From Acidimicrobiales bacterium (lineage in GTDB: Bacteria; Actinomycetota; Acidimicrobiia; Acidimicrobiales; RAAP-2): a stretch of DNA of 39,319 bases. The translations under genes and the position numbers were made by a program. Below, piece by piece: positions 14,830 to 22,319 of this stretch (position 1 is the first letter of the stretch; every line of letters starts with the position of its first letter). The DNA lies in contig JADGOE010000025.1 of the NCBI GenBank assembly GCA_017883135.1, positions 1 to 39,319 of the forward strand. Direction: 5' to 3'. The notes beneath the pieces are model-generated. The model worked only from the letters and a program-made list of their open reading frames with translations, did no database searches and was not told the DNA's origin.

Positions 14830-15792
14830 GTGACTCGGAAAGTTGCCGTGGCAGGACTTCGCGCCGTTCACCAGCGCCACACAGGCACAGTGGTTCGTGA
14901 CCCTGCCCAGGTGCGCGCCATCGGGCGTGCCATCGAGCAGTGGGGGACAGCGCTCGGTTCTGACTCGCGGCGACCCGAACTTCCCTGGCGATCCACTCGG
15001 GACCCTTGGGCGGTGCTGGTCAGCGAAGTGATGGCCCAGCAGACCCAGCTGTCCCGGGTGGTGCCGGCATACCACCGGTTCTTGACTTCGTTCTCGACCC
15101 CGGACGCATGCGCGTCAGCCCCATTGAGCGAGGTGATCCGGGCCTGGCATGGGCTGGGCTACAACCGGCGCGCGCGCAACCTGCACCGGGCCGCCAAGGC
15201 GATCGTCGGTGAGCACCACGGCGAGGTCCCCGCTGACCTCGGTGCACTGTTGGCCCTTCCGGGAGTGGGCCCGTACACGGCCCGGGCGGTGTTGGCCTTC
15301 GCGTTCGGGTGCGATGCGGGGGTGGTGGACACAAATGCCGGGCGGGTGCTGTCGAGGGCGGTTGCCGGTCGCCCACTTCGGCCCCCCGAGGCACAAGCGC
15401 TGGTGGACGCCATGGTGCCCACGGGGCGTGGCTGGCAATTCGGTCAGGCCCTGCTCGATCTGGGGGCCACCGTCTGTGTCGCCGGCGCCCCCAGATGCGC
15501 CGGCTGCCCGGTCCGGCGACGATGCCGCTGGGCATCGGCGGGACGTTCCAATCCCGACCCTGCCTGGGGCTCGGCCGGAGTCTCGACGGCCCAGGCGTTG
15601 TTCGCCGGTTCCGACCGGCAAGGGCGGGGGAGGCTGGTCGACGCGCTGCGGCGGGCCCCGGTGCATCTGGACCAGGCGGCATCGGTGATGGGGTGGCCGG
15701 ACGATCCCGAACGGGCGGCCGCCGTGGCGGCTGGTCTGATTGGGGACGGGTTGGTTGCCCGTAGCGATCTCGGGGTGCTCCACCTGCCCTGA
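14830..15792 (+). CDS. mutY: A/G-specific adenine DNA glycosylase
   Basis: A 320-residue HhH-GPD base-excision enzyme that removes adenine mispaired with 8-oxoguanine. Catalytic Glu66 (SEVMAQQTQ) and Asp167 (GVVDTNAGRVLSR) are 101 residues apart, as in known MutY. The helix-hairpin-helix is LPGVGPYTARAV, and the [4Fe-4S] ligands are Cys216-x6-Cys223-x2-Cys226-x5-Cys232. The C-terminal segment is short (about 85 residues) and does not look like a full NUDIX-type 8-oxoG recognition domain; the end resembles a small winged-helix-like region. Start GTG 14830, 16 nt after the hydratase stop, suggests co-transcription. Confidence 0.92.
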   Translation: MTRKVAVAGLRAVHQRHTGTVVRDPAQVRAIGRAIEQWGTALGSDSRRPELPWRSTRDPWAVLVSEVMAQQTQLSRVVPAYHRFLTSFSTPDACASAPLSEVIRAWHGLGYNRRARNLHRAAKAIVGEHHGEVPADLGALLALPGVGPYTARAVLAFAFGCDAGVVDTNAGRVLSRAVAGRPLRPPEAQALVDAMVPTGRGWQFGQALLDLGATVCVAGAPRCAGCPVRRRCRWASAGRSNPDPAWGSAGVSTAQALFAGSDRQGRGRLVDALRRAPVHLDQAASVMGWPDDPERAAAVAAGLIGDGLVARSDLGVLHLP

Positions 15793-15821
15793 GTAACCCG
15801 TCCTGAGTCACCTGCCCTGGG

Positions 15822-15827
15822 TACGGT
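15822..15827 (+). promoter_or_regulatory. -10 hexamer of the lipoprotein hydrolase gene
   Basis: TACGGT, 5 nt before GTG 15833 and 8 nt before ATG 15836. Confidence 0.45.
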
Positions 15828-15832
15828 GTGCG

Positions 15833-17356
15833 GTGATGCGATCTCGCCGGGCGGCACGCACAGGCGGGCGACACGACGGGAGACCAATGGGGCCGATGAG
15901 ACCAAGGGGACGACGGGCAATTGGGCCGAGGGTGGCCATCACCGCGGCGATCGGGGCGATTGCCCTCGCCGGGTGCGGGGGCTCGGCCGCCACCTCGGCG
16001 ACAGCATCGCCCCCCGGCCCCGTTGCGGTCGGGGCTCCCGCATCGGTGCCCGAAGGCGTCTTCACCGTGGCCACCCCGAGTGTCCCCGGAACGCCGGCCC
16101 GGTACGACCAAGTGCAGGTCCGCCGGTTCGGATCCCCCGATGCCACCCACGTGCTGGTGCTGGTGCCCGGAACCAATGGAGGGGCCGGCGACTTCGACCT
16201 CGTCGCACCCTATCAGGCCACTCACGTCCCCGATCTGCAGGTGTGGGCCGAGATGCGCAGGGAGGGTGCACTTCAGAACGACTCGGTGATCCGCTCGACG
16301 TTGGCCGGAAGGACGACAGCTCGGCAGGCCTTCGACTACTACCTCGGTTGGATCGCCGATCCGTCGATCACCCACCACTACCAGCCGCTGAAGTCTGCCG
16401 ACTATCAGTTCGTCCAGCAGTGGGGCTTGGCGGTGGCCATGGTCGATCTTCATGCCGTCATCGCCAAGGCCCGGGACGGTGGGAAGCGCACGGTGACGCT
16501 CGGCGGCCATTCACTGGGTGGCACCGAGGCCGCCGTCTACGCTGCCTGGGACTTCAACGGACAACCCGGTTACAAGACGATCAACGGGATCATGTGCATC
16601 GACGGGTGCGCCGGTGCAAGCGGCTTCTACGGCCCGCCCCCGACCATGGCAACGGTGCGCCGGGACCTCTCGGCCATGAGCACAACGGGCCCTTGGCTCG
16701 ATCTGCTGGGTGTCGGCCTGCCGTGGGTGGCCGGTGCGTTCAGCCAGGTCGGTGCCGTCACCGCATGGAAGGACCCGACCGGTCCCGCCACGCGCTTCGA
16801 GTCGTTCAAACTTCTACCGGCCGAGTTCAAGCCGCCGGAGCCCGTGACCAATTCGGCCCAGTTCGGGTACGCGTTCGACTTCAAGACGTCGCCCCCGAGG
16901 TTGGCCCTGATCCAGGTGCACTCGGGTCACGTGGCCTCCACCGGCGATCCCGCAGGCTGGGTCGACAGTGGGATCACCCCAGTGCGGAACGTCGTGGATG
17001 TCTTCGCCCAGGCGCCGCTGGCTGCCACCGAGTGGTACTACCCCATGCGCCTGTCCATCGACGCCGGGGCGTCGGCCGCCCTTCAGCAGACAGACGTGGC
17101 CACCTACCTCGGACTGCGTCTGCAGCACACCAGCCAGGTGGACGTGCCCCTGTATGCCTTCCAGACGTCCCTGGGTGGCAGCAACGATGCTGTGGCCCGA
17201 AGCGCCCGCGCCTACCAGCAGGAGTCGAAGATCCCGAGCGTGACGGTGATCAGCCGGGTCGACGACTACAGCCACCTCGACCCGCTGCTGGCTTCGACCG
17301 GGCAGAACGCGTTCCTGCAGACGGCGGTGCCGTGGCTGAAGAAGATCGACTCGTGA
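15833..17356 (+). CDS. Predicted lipoprotein with alpha/beta hydrolase fold
   Basis: This 507-residue protein has an unusually long, Arg-rich N-region and then a hydrophobic stretch ending in the lipobox ALAGCGG, with Cys48 as the lipidation site. A nucleophile elbow GHSLGG (Ser227) and later GVDDYSHLDPL-type sequence (RVDDYSHLDPLL) near the C-terminus suggest a Ser-His hydrolase, such as a lipase or esterase, anchored on the outer face of the cytoplasmic membrane. The middle has LVPGTNGGAGDFD, an oxyanion-hole type loop. No close named family was recognised. The gene starts 40 bp after mutY but has its own -10 element. Confidence 0.75.
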   Translation: MMRSRRAARTGGRHDGRPMGPMRPRGRRAIGPRVAITAAIGAIALAGCGGSAATSATASPPGPVAVGAPASVPEGVFTVATPSVPGTPARYDQVQVRRFGSPDATHVLVLVPGTNGGAGDFDLVAPYQATHVPDLQVWAEMRREGALQNDSVIRSTLAGRTTARQAFDYYLGWIADPSITHHYQPLKSADYQFVQQWGLAVAMVDLHAVIAKARDGGKRTVTLGGHSLGGTEAAVYAAWDFNGQPGYKTINGIMCIDGCAGASGFYGPPPTMATVRRDLSAMSTTGPWLDLLGVGLPWVAGAFSQVGAVTAWKDPTGPATRFESFKLLPAEFKPPEPVTNSAQFGYAFDFKTSPPRLALIQVHSGHVASTGDPAGWVDSGITPVRNVVDVFAQAPLAATEWYYPMRLSIDAGASAALQQTDVATYLGLRLQHTSQVDVPLYAFQTSLGGSNDAVARSARAYQQESKIPSVTVISRVDDYSHLDPLLASTGQNAFLQTAVPWLKKIDS

Positions 17357-17384
17357 CCGGGCCCGCCTGAACGGCGGCACCGGT
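17356..17384. terminator. Two-level hairpin between convergent genes
   Basis: Inner stem CCGCC (17363-17367) / GGCGG (17373-17377) with loop TGAAC, outer stem ACCGG (17356-17360) / CCGGT (17380-17384). It begins at the stop codon of the lipoprotein gene and lies between two convergent genes; there is no U tract. Confidence 0.5.
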
Positions 17385-17416
17385 CCCCGGCACCTCAGAC
17401 CGCCAGTCGATCCTGG

Positions 17417-18286
17417 TCAGGCTGTGATGAAGCGGAGGATGTGGTCGTTGACCTCGTCGGGGCGCTCGACGTGCAGGAAGTGCCCCGCTCCGTCGACGAC
17501 CACCATCTCCGATCCGGGAGCCAGAAAGTCGGTCACCGGGCCGATCACCTCGATGCCCATGCAGCCGTCGTCGGCACCGTGTAGGTACAGAGTCGGCTGT
17601 GGGGCCGTCGTGTCGCCGGCCGCTTGGGCGGCTGCGGCCTCGGGGTCGTCCGGCGGTCCGGCGAACATGGCCCGGTAGTACCCGATGGCAGCGGTGAGGT
17701 TCTCGGGCGTGCCCAGTGCCTTCTTCACCTCGGCTGCATCCCACGACCCGTCGAAGCCCGGAGACCAGGCGGCCCACAGGCGGTCGATGAAGGCATAGTC
17801 GTCGACGGAGACGCCGTACTCGGCCAGCGCCGTCTGAAAGAAGAAGATGTACCAACTTCGGTGCAGCTGGTCGAAGGAGAAGAATCGCTCGCCCATCGAC
17901 CGCTGCGGCGCCACCGCTGCGGTCACCATTTTCCGCCAGCGGTCCGGCTGGACGGCCGCCGCGCCGTAGCTGGCCATCGCCCCCCAGTCGTGGCCGATGA
18001 TCACCGCGTCGGCACCGCCCCCGAGCGCCTCGTGGAGTGCACAGGCGTCGAGGGCCAGCGTTCCCGTGTCGTAGCGGCCGTCCGCGGGCACCGTCGTCGG
18101 TGAGTAGCCGCGCAGGAACGGCGCCACGGCGTGGTACCCGGACTCGGCCAGACGGGGGAGCAGGTGCCTCCAGGTGTGGGCGGTGTCGGGGAACCCGTGG
18201 AGGCACAGGGCCAGTGGCCCTTCCTCGGGTCCGTCGCTCAGGTACGCGAACTGGACGCCATTGGCGGTGACGGTGTCGTGATCCAT
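17417..18286 (-). CDS. Alpha/beta hydrolase, epoxide hydrolase-like
   Basis: This 289-residue enzyme has the HGFPD oxyanion motif (residues 30-34), nucleophile Asp100 in GHDWGAM and His269 in GAGHFLHVERPDEV. Asp as nucleophile in a GHDWG elbow is characteristic of soluble epoxide hydrolases and haloalkane dehalogenases. The cap region includes FFSFDQLHRSWYIFFFQ. The substrate is unknown. ATG 18286 follows TACCCT by 7 nt. The gene is divergent from the metallo-beta-lactamase gene, with the two -10 elements only about 27 bp apart. Confidence 0.88.
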   Translation of the reverse strand: MDHDTVTANGVQFAYLSDGPEEGPLALCLHGFPDTAHTWRHLLPRLAESGYHAVAPFLRGYSPTTVPADGRYDTGTLALDACALHEALGGGADAVIIGHDWGAMASYGAAAVQPDRWRKMVTAAVAPQRSMGERFFSFDQLHRSWYIFFFQTALAEYGVSVDDYAFIDRLWAAWSPGFDGSWDAAEVKKALGTPENLTAAIGYYRAMFAGPPDDPEAAAAQAAGDTTAPQPTLYLHGADDGCMGIEVIGPVTDFLAPGSEMVVVDGAGHFLHVERPDEVNDHILRFITA

Positions 18287-18293
18287 GGCCCGG

Positions 18294-18299
18294 AGGGTA
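18294..18299 (-). promoter_or_regulatory. -10 hexamer of the epoxide hydrolase-like gene
   Basis: TACCCT on the minus strand, 7 nt before ATG 18286. Confidence 0.5.
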
Positions 18300-18326
18300 G
18301 CTCGGAGGTCACCTCCACGCCGCGAC

Positions 18327-18332
18327 TAGCCT
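18327..18332 (+). promoter_or_regulatory. -10 hexamer of the MBL-flavin reductase-RmlC operon
   Basis: TAGCCT, 9 nt before GTG 18342. Confidence 0.4.
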
Positions 18333-18341
18333 GCCTTGTCT

Positions 18342-19199
18342 GTGAGAATCACCTATTTCGGCGTACGGGGTTCGTGCCCGTGCTCCTCCGACCAACACCG
18401 CCGCTACGGGGGCAATACGTCCTGCGTGCTGGTGGAGGTGGACGGCGAGCCCCCCTTGATCCTCGACCTGGGCACCGGCCTCCGATCCTTGGGGAACCAC
18501 CTCAGCGCACCCCTGCAGGCCGCAGGCGTCCCGCTGCAGGCCAACGTGCTGTTGACCCACCTGCACTACGACCATGTACTGGGGCTGCCGTTCTTCTCGC
18601 CGATGAGGGACCCGGGCGCGGTGCTCGACATCTACGGCCCGTCGCAGGAAGGCGGGACGCTGGGCGATGTGTTGGCCGGAATGGTGAAACCTCCGTTCTT
18701 CCCCATCCAGATGGCCGACTTTCGCGGCGAGCTGCGCTTCCGTGAACTGGGTGATTCCGATGACGTCACCCTCGGAGGCATCAAGGTGAAGGTCCGGGCC
18801 ATCCCCCACGTCGGGCACACGCTTGGATTCCGGGTCGAGGCCGACGGGCGCAGCGTGGTCTACCTTCCGGATCATCAGGCACCGGTCGACCGTCAGTCGG
18901 TCGACCCGGGGGTCCTCGAACTGTGCGACGGTGCAGACCTGCTCATCCACGATGCCCAGTACACCGAGGACGAGTTCGTGCTGCTGTCCGACTGGGGCCA
19001 TTCGACCCCCGCCTATGCAGTCCATGTCGCCAGCCAGGCGGGGGTCCGCAAGTTGCATCTGTTCCATCATGATCCGGGCCACGTCGACAAGGAGATCGAC
19101 CAGATGCTCCGCCAGTCGCGGCGCATCGCCTCGAAGCTGCGGCACTCCGAGGTATCCGCCGCCGCCGAAGGGATGTCGTTCGACCTGGGGACGGGGTGA
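18342..19199 (+). CDS. Metallo-beta-lactamase fold hydrolase
   Basis: This 285-residue binuclear metal hydrolase has THLHYDHVLGLPFF (His73, His75, Asp77, His78), a second-metal His near IPHVGHTLGF, Asp in YLPDHQAP and later HHDPGHV. The N-terminus RITYFGVRGSCPCS and NTSC are typical of the subgroup that includes cyclic-phosphate phosphodiesterases, so a phosphodiesterase role is more likely than beta-lactamase activity. GTG 18342 gives the family N-terminus exactly; the TTG at 18336 is less likely. It is first in an operon with flavin reductase (4-nt overlap) and RmlC-like genes. Confidence 0.85.
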   Translation: MRITYFGVRGSCPCSSDQHRRYGGNTSCVLVEVDGEPPLILDLGTGLRSLGNHLSAPLQAAGVPLQANVLLTHLHYDHVLGLPFFSPMRDPGAVLDIYGPSQEGGTLGDVLAGMVKPPFFPIQMADFRGELRFRELGDSDDVTLGGIKVKVRAIPHVGHTLGFRVEADGRSVVYLPDHQAPVDRQSVDPGVLELCDGADLLIHDAQYTEDEFVLLSDWGHSTPAYAVHVASQAGVRKLHLFHHDPGHVDKEIDQMLRQSRRIASKLRHSEVSAAAEGMSFDLGTG

Positions 19200-19705
19200 C
19201 GATGCCGTTCGACGTCGCGCAGTTCAAGGAGGCCATGAGCCGGTTCATCACCGGGGTCACCATCGTCTCGGGCATCGAGGACGGCGAGCCGGTGGGCTTC
19301 ACCTGCCAGAGTTTCGTCTCGCTCTCCATCGATCCTCCGTATGTCGCGGTCTCCCCTGCCCGCACGTCGACCAGCTGGCCTCGGATCGCCCGGGCCGGAA
19401 GTTTCTGCGTCAACGTGCTGGGCGAGCACCAGGTGGATCTGTGCAGGGGCTTCGCTGTGTCCGGAGGGAAGAAGTTCGAAGGCGTCGAGTGGCATCCATC
19501 GCCGGCCACCGGCTCGCCGGTCATCGAGGGCTGCCTCTCGTGGGTGGACTGTGCGGTGGAGCTGGTGCACGACGCCGGCGACCACGAACTGATCATGGGA
19601 CGGGTCCTCGACCTCGGGACCGGCGACGGATCGCCGCTGGTGTTCTTCCGCAGCGGGTTCGCTACTCTTGCCCGGCAGAGTCATAACGAGGACAGGGAGC
19701 AGTAG
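19196..19705 (+). CDS. Flavin reductase domain protein
   Basis: This 169-residue protein is of the FMN-binding split-barrel flavin reductase family (HpaC/HsaB type), which supplies reduced flavin to two-component monooxygenases. FKEAMSRFITGVTIVSG and GFTCQSFVSLSIDPPYVAVSP are the conserved flavin-binding segments, and the C-terminus has PLVFFRSGFATL. No oxygenase partner gene is visible nearby. GTG 19196 overlaps the preceding stop (GTGA), indicating translational coupling; ATG 19202 is an alternative. Confidence 0.88.
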   Translation: MTMPFDVAQFKEAMSRFITGVTIVSGIEDGEPVGFTCQSFVSLSIDPPYVAVSPARTSTSWPRIARAGSFCVNVLGEHQVDLCRGFAVSGGKKFEGVEWHPSPATGSPVIEGCLSWVDCAVELVHDAGDHELIMGRVLDLGTGDGSPLVFFRSGFATLARQSHNEDREQ

Positions 19706-20257
19706 GTGCCAGATATCAACGAGTCCGACGTGATCGCTGACGTCATCGTGGTCGAGCCCGATGCCCACGGCGACGAGCGGGGACGGTTCGTGGAGACCTA
19801 TCGGCGGAGCTGGTTCCCGTTGGGTCGGGAGATGACCCAGGCCAACCGGTCGGAGAAGCAGGCCGGTGCGATCGTGGGTCTGCACTATCACCTGCACCAG
19901 GCCGACTACTGGTACGTCCTCAGAGGCACCGCTCGGGTCGTGCTCCACGACCTGCGCCTGGGATCACCGACGGACGGTGCCACCCTCACGCTCGACCTCG
20001 ATGGCGACCATGACCGCGGTCTGTTCATCCCTCCCGGCGTGGCCCACGGATTCGCCTCGCTCACCGATCTCACCTTGTGGTATCTGGTGGACGGCTACTA
20101 CAACCCGAACGACGAGCTCGGTGTGGCCTGGGACGATCCGGCGATCCGAGCGGACTGGGGCCTCGCCGATCCCGTGCTGTCGGACCGTGACCGCTCGAAC
20201 CCTAGGCGGTCGGAGATCCCGCCGGGCGTCCAGCCGCGGGCCGGCCTCAGGACGTGA
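19706..20257 (+). CDS. dTDP-4-dehydrorhamnose 3,5-epimerase (RmlC) family protein
   Basis: This 183-residue cupin matches RmlC in order: HGDERGRFVETYR, QANRSEKQAGAIVGLHYH (catalytic His60 in GLHYH), IPPGVAHGFASL and YYNPNDELGVAWDDP. RmlC epimerises the 3 and 5 positions of the dTDP-4-keto sugar on the way to dTDP-rhamnose, a cell-wall linker sugar in actinobacteria. The usual LRG.HYQ is here VGLHYH, so the substrate may differ. A GGGAG ribosome site (19695-19699) serves GTG 19706, which directly follows the TAG of the flavin reductase. No other rml genes are present. Confidence 0.82.
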   Translation: MPDINESDVIADVIVVEPDAHGDERGRFVETYRRSWFPLGREMTQANRSEKQAGAIVGLHYHLHQADYWYVLRGTARVVLHDLRLGSPTDGATLTLDLDGDHDRGLFIPPGVAHGFASLTDLTLWYLVDGYYNPNDELGVAWDDPAIRADWGLADPVLSDRDRSNPRRSEIPPGVQPRAGLRT

Positions 20258-20335
20258 TCGTTCCGTGCAGCCCGCCCGCCCGGTGAGGTGCGGCGAGTTC
20301 GCCTGCTGACGCGGCACTTCTGACAGACTTCGCCG

Positions 20336-21145
20336 ATGACTCCCCCCTCGCAAGGTGCCTCGGCCCACACCCATCAACGACTGGGCTCCCCGAACACCGG
20401 CGTCCTGGTCACCGGTGGAGGATCGGGCATCGGCCGGGCGGCTGCTCTGGCCCTCGCCGAGGTCGGGCGCCCGGTCGCCGTCTGGGACATCGACGCCGAG
20501 GGCGCCGAGGAGACCGCCGCCATCTGTCGGGAAGTCCACGGGTCCGTGGCCGAGTGGGCGGTCGTGGACGTGGCAGACACGGCGGCCATCGCAGAGGCGG
20601 TGCCCCGGGCCGCTGATGCTCTCGGTTCACTTGGAGGGTTCGTCCACGCCGCCGGCGTGTCGGGAGCGATGACAGTGGACTTCATCGACGACGAGTCGTG
20701 GGACACCACACTCAACGTGAATCTGCGGGCTGCGGCGATGATCTCCCGTGTGCTCCTCGAGCCATTCCGCCAGGCCGGGCCCGGTTCGTCCGTCGTCCTG
20801 ATCTCTTCGATCGAAGGACTGTTCGGAAGTGCATTCCTGACCGCGTACTGCGCATCCAAGGGTGGCGTTCTGGGCCTGATGCGATCGATCGCTCACCGGT
20901 TTGCCGGCGAGGGCTTCCGGGTCAATGCTGTCTGCCCGGGTGCGGTGGACACCCCGATGCTCCAGCCTGCCTTCGAGCTCCCCGGATTTCGCGCGCAGCT
21001 TGAGGAGAGGACCCCCCTGCAGCGGGTTGCCACCCCGGACGAGATCGCACGGCCCATCCGCTTTTTGCTCTCCGACGAGGCATCCTTCATCACGGGCACC
21101 CACCTGACGGTGGACGGGGGACTGACCTCGATCACCGCCATTTGA
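20336..21145 (+). CDS. Short-chain dehydrogenase/reductase (SDR)
   Basis: This 269-residue classical SDR has TGGGSGIG (26-33), DVAD (about 78-81), HAAGVSG replacing NAG, and the catalytic Ser158, Tyr171 and Lys175 (SSIEGLFG... TAYCASK). It ends in the standard ITGTHLTVDGGL. Asp51 after strand beta-2 suggests NAD. It lies 78 bp after the RmlC-like gene, with a possible -10 CAGACT 6 nt before the ATG, so it may be transcribed separately. Substrate unknown. Confidence 0.87.
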   Translation: MTPPSQGASAHTHQRLGSPNTGVLVTGGGSGIGRAAALALAEVGRPVAVWDIDAEGAEETAAICREVHGSVAEWAVVDVADTAAIAEAVPRAADALGSLGGFVHAAGVSGAMTVDFIDDESWDTTLNVNLRAAAMISRVLLEPFRQAGPGSSVVLISSIEGLFGSAFLTAYCASKGGVLGLMRSIAHRFAGEGFRVNAVCPGAVDTPMLQPAFELPGFRAQLEERTPLQRVATPDEIARPIRFLLSDEASFITGTHLTVDGGLTSITAI

Positions 21146-21193
21146 CCGTTCTGAACGGCCAATTCGCCCGCAATACCCCCTCGGGACGACCCG

Positions 21194-21216
21194 GATCGGG
21201 GCGCCGCTGCCCGATC
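21194..21216. terminator. Hairpin downstream of the SDR
   Basis: GATCGGG, 9-nt loop, CCCGATC: a perfect 7-bp stem. A second short hairpin CCCC-TTTTC-GGGG follows at 21220-21232, only 4 nt before ATG 21237. The pair could end the SDR transcript or influence translation of the next gene. Confidence 0.4.
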
Positions 21217-21236
21217 GGTCCCCTTTTCGGGGTTGA

Positions 21237-22292
21237 ATGGTCGTGATGTGGCTCGTCGTGATCGCAGTGGTGTTGGTCGCCGTTGGCGTTCTCGCCGCGG
21301 GGTTGCTCCGACGCCCGAGTAGCGATGACCTGCACTCCGTCCGGAGCTACCACTCGGCCCTCGGCACGCTGGAGCACCTGTCCGACAGGGTGGATCCATC
21401 GGCGGTGGCGCCACTGGGGCAGACCGATGCGTCCGCAGAAGCCCGAGTGACCTCCGCCCCGGACGGGGATCGCCAATCCGGGAGGGGCGGAACCGGTCGT
21501 GGGGGTGCGGGGCCTGCAACATCCCGATCGGTCCCACCGGTGCCGGTCAGGGGGCGTGATGATTTCCCCGACCCCGACGCGCCCCTGGTCTTCGACGATT
21601 CGCGGCCGCAGGACCGGTACCGTTCGGGCTCCTCCGTCGAGGGTGGACCGGCGTTTCGATCGAGCCGTGCGCAGAAGCTGGCACTCGACTCGATGAACCA
21701 TCGACGCCGGCGAGGAACGGCGGCGCTGGTGGTCGTGGTGGCCCTGGTGCTGTTCGGGGCGCTGGCCTACGCCGGGAGCAGGCGCTCGAGCCCTTCCACC
21801 CACCCGACCACCTCGTCGATCACGCGGGCCACCGGCTCGGCGCACTCGTCGACCTCTGTCGGCACATCGAACCAGGGGAAGGCGCCGGCCCATCAGCGCA
21901 AGACCAAGACCACCCCGACCACTTTGCCCAGCCAGATCGTCGCCTCGTCGTCGACGGGGTCGTCCGCGACCTTCCCGGTCGGCGACAACTCCTTCGAGAT
22001 CACGGTGACCGCCTCCGCACCGTGTTGGGTGCAGGCGACAACGATCTCCTCGGGCTCGACGCTGTGGGCAGGGACGGTCCAGGCCGGGGCTTCCCAGGTG
22101 GTCCGGGCCACCGGTCCCACCGCCGTCCAGCTCGGCACCGCCTCGGTGTCACTCGCCGTCGGCACGGTTCCGGTGGTCCTCCCATCGCCGTTCTACACCC
22201 CGTTCGTGGCGACATTCGAGCCGGTGGTTGCGGCTCCGACGACCACGGCCGTTGTGACGACGACCGTGGCGACGACGACCACCCTCGGCTGA
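21237..22292 (+). CDS. Two-TM protein with RodZ-like C-terminal domain
   Basis: This 351-residue protein has an N-terminal TM helix (residues about 4-24, WLVVIAVVLVAVGVLAAGLL), a hydrophilic Gly/Arg/Asp-rich loop, a second TM at about 162-180 (ALVVVVALVLFGALAYAG), a Ser/Thr-rich linker, then a beta domain reading FEITVTASAPCWVQATT, LWAGTVQAGASQVV and VQLGTASVSLAV. That domain resembles DUF4115, the extracytoplasmic C-terminus of RodZ, which helps organise cell-wall synthesis. The cytoplasmic helix-turn-helix of RodZ is absent. It ends in a Thr/Val-rich tail. Function not known. Confidence 0.7.
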   Translation: MVVMWLVVIAVVLVAVGVLAAGLLRRPSSDDLHSVRSYHSALGTLEHLSDRVDPSAVAPLGQTDASAEARVTSAPDGDRQSGRGGTGRGGAGPATSRSVPPVPVRGRDDFPDPDAPLVFDDSRPQDRYRSGSSVEGGPAFRSSRAQKLALDSMNHRRRRGTAALVVVVALVLFGALAYAGSRRSSPSTHPTTSSITRATGSAHSSTSVGTSNQGKAPAHQRKTKTTPTTLPSQIVASSSTGSSATFPVGDNSFEITVTASAPCWVQATTISSGSTLWAGTVQAGASQVVRATGPTAVQLGTASVSLAVGTVPVVLPSPFYTPFVATFEPVVAAPTTTAVVTTTVATTTTLG

Positions 22293-22319
22293 GATGCCCA
22301 GGGTTCGGATCGATGAGAC

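Noticed and set aside
15826-17370. Alternative plus-strand frame of 514 codons overlapping the lipoprotein gene
   Set aside because: The frame at 15833 has a signal peptide, lipobox and GHSLGG elbow; the alternative frame is Arg/Gly-rich shadow sequence.
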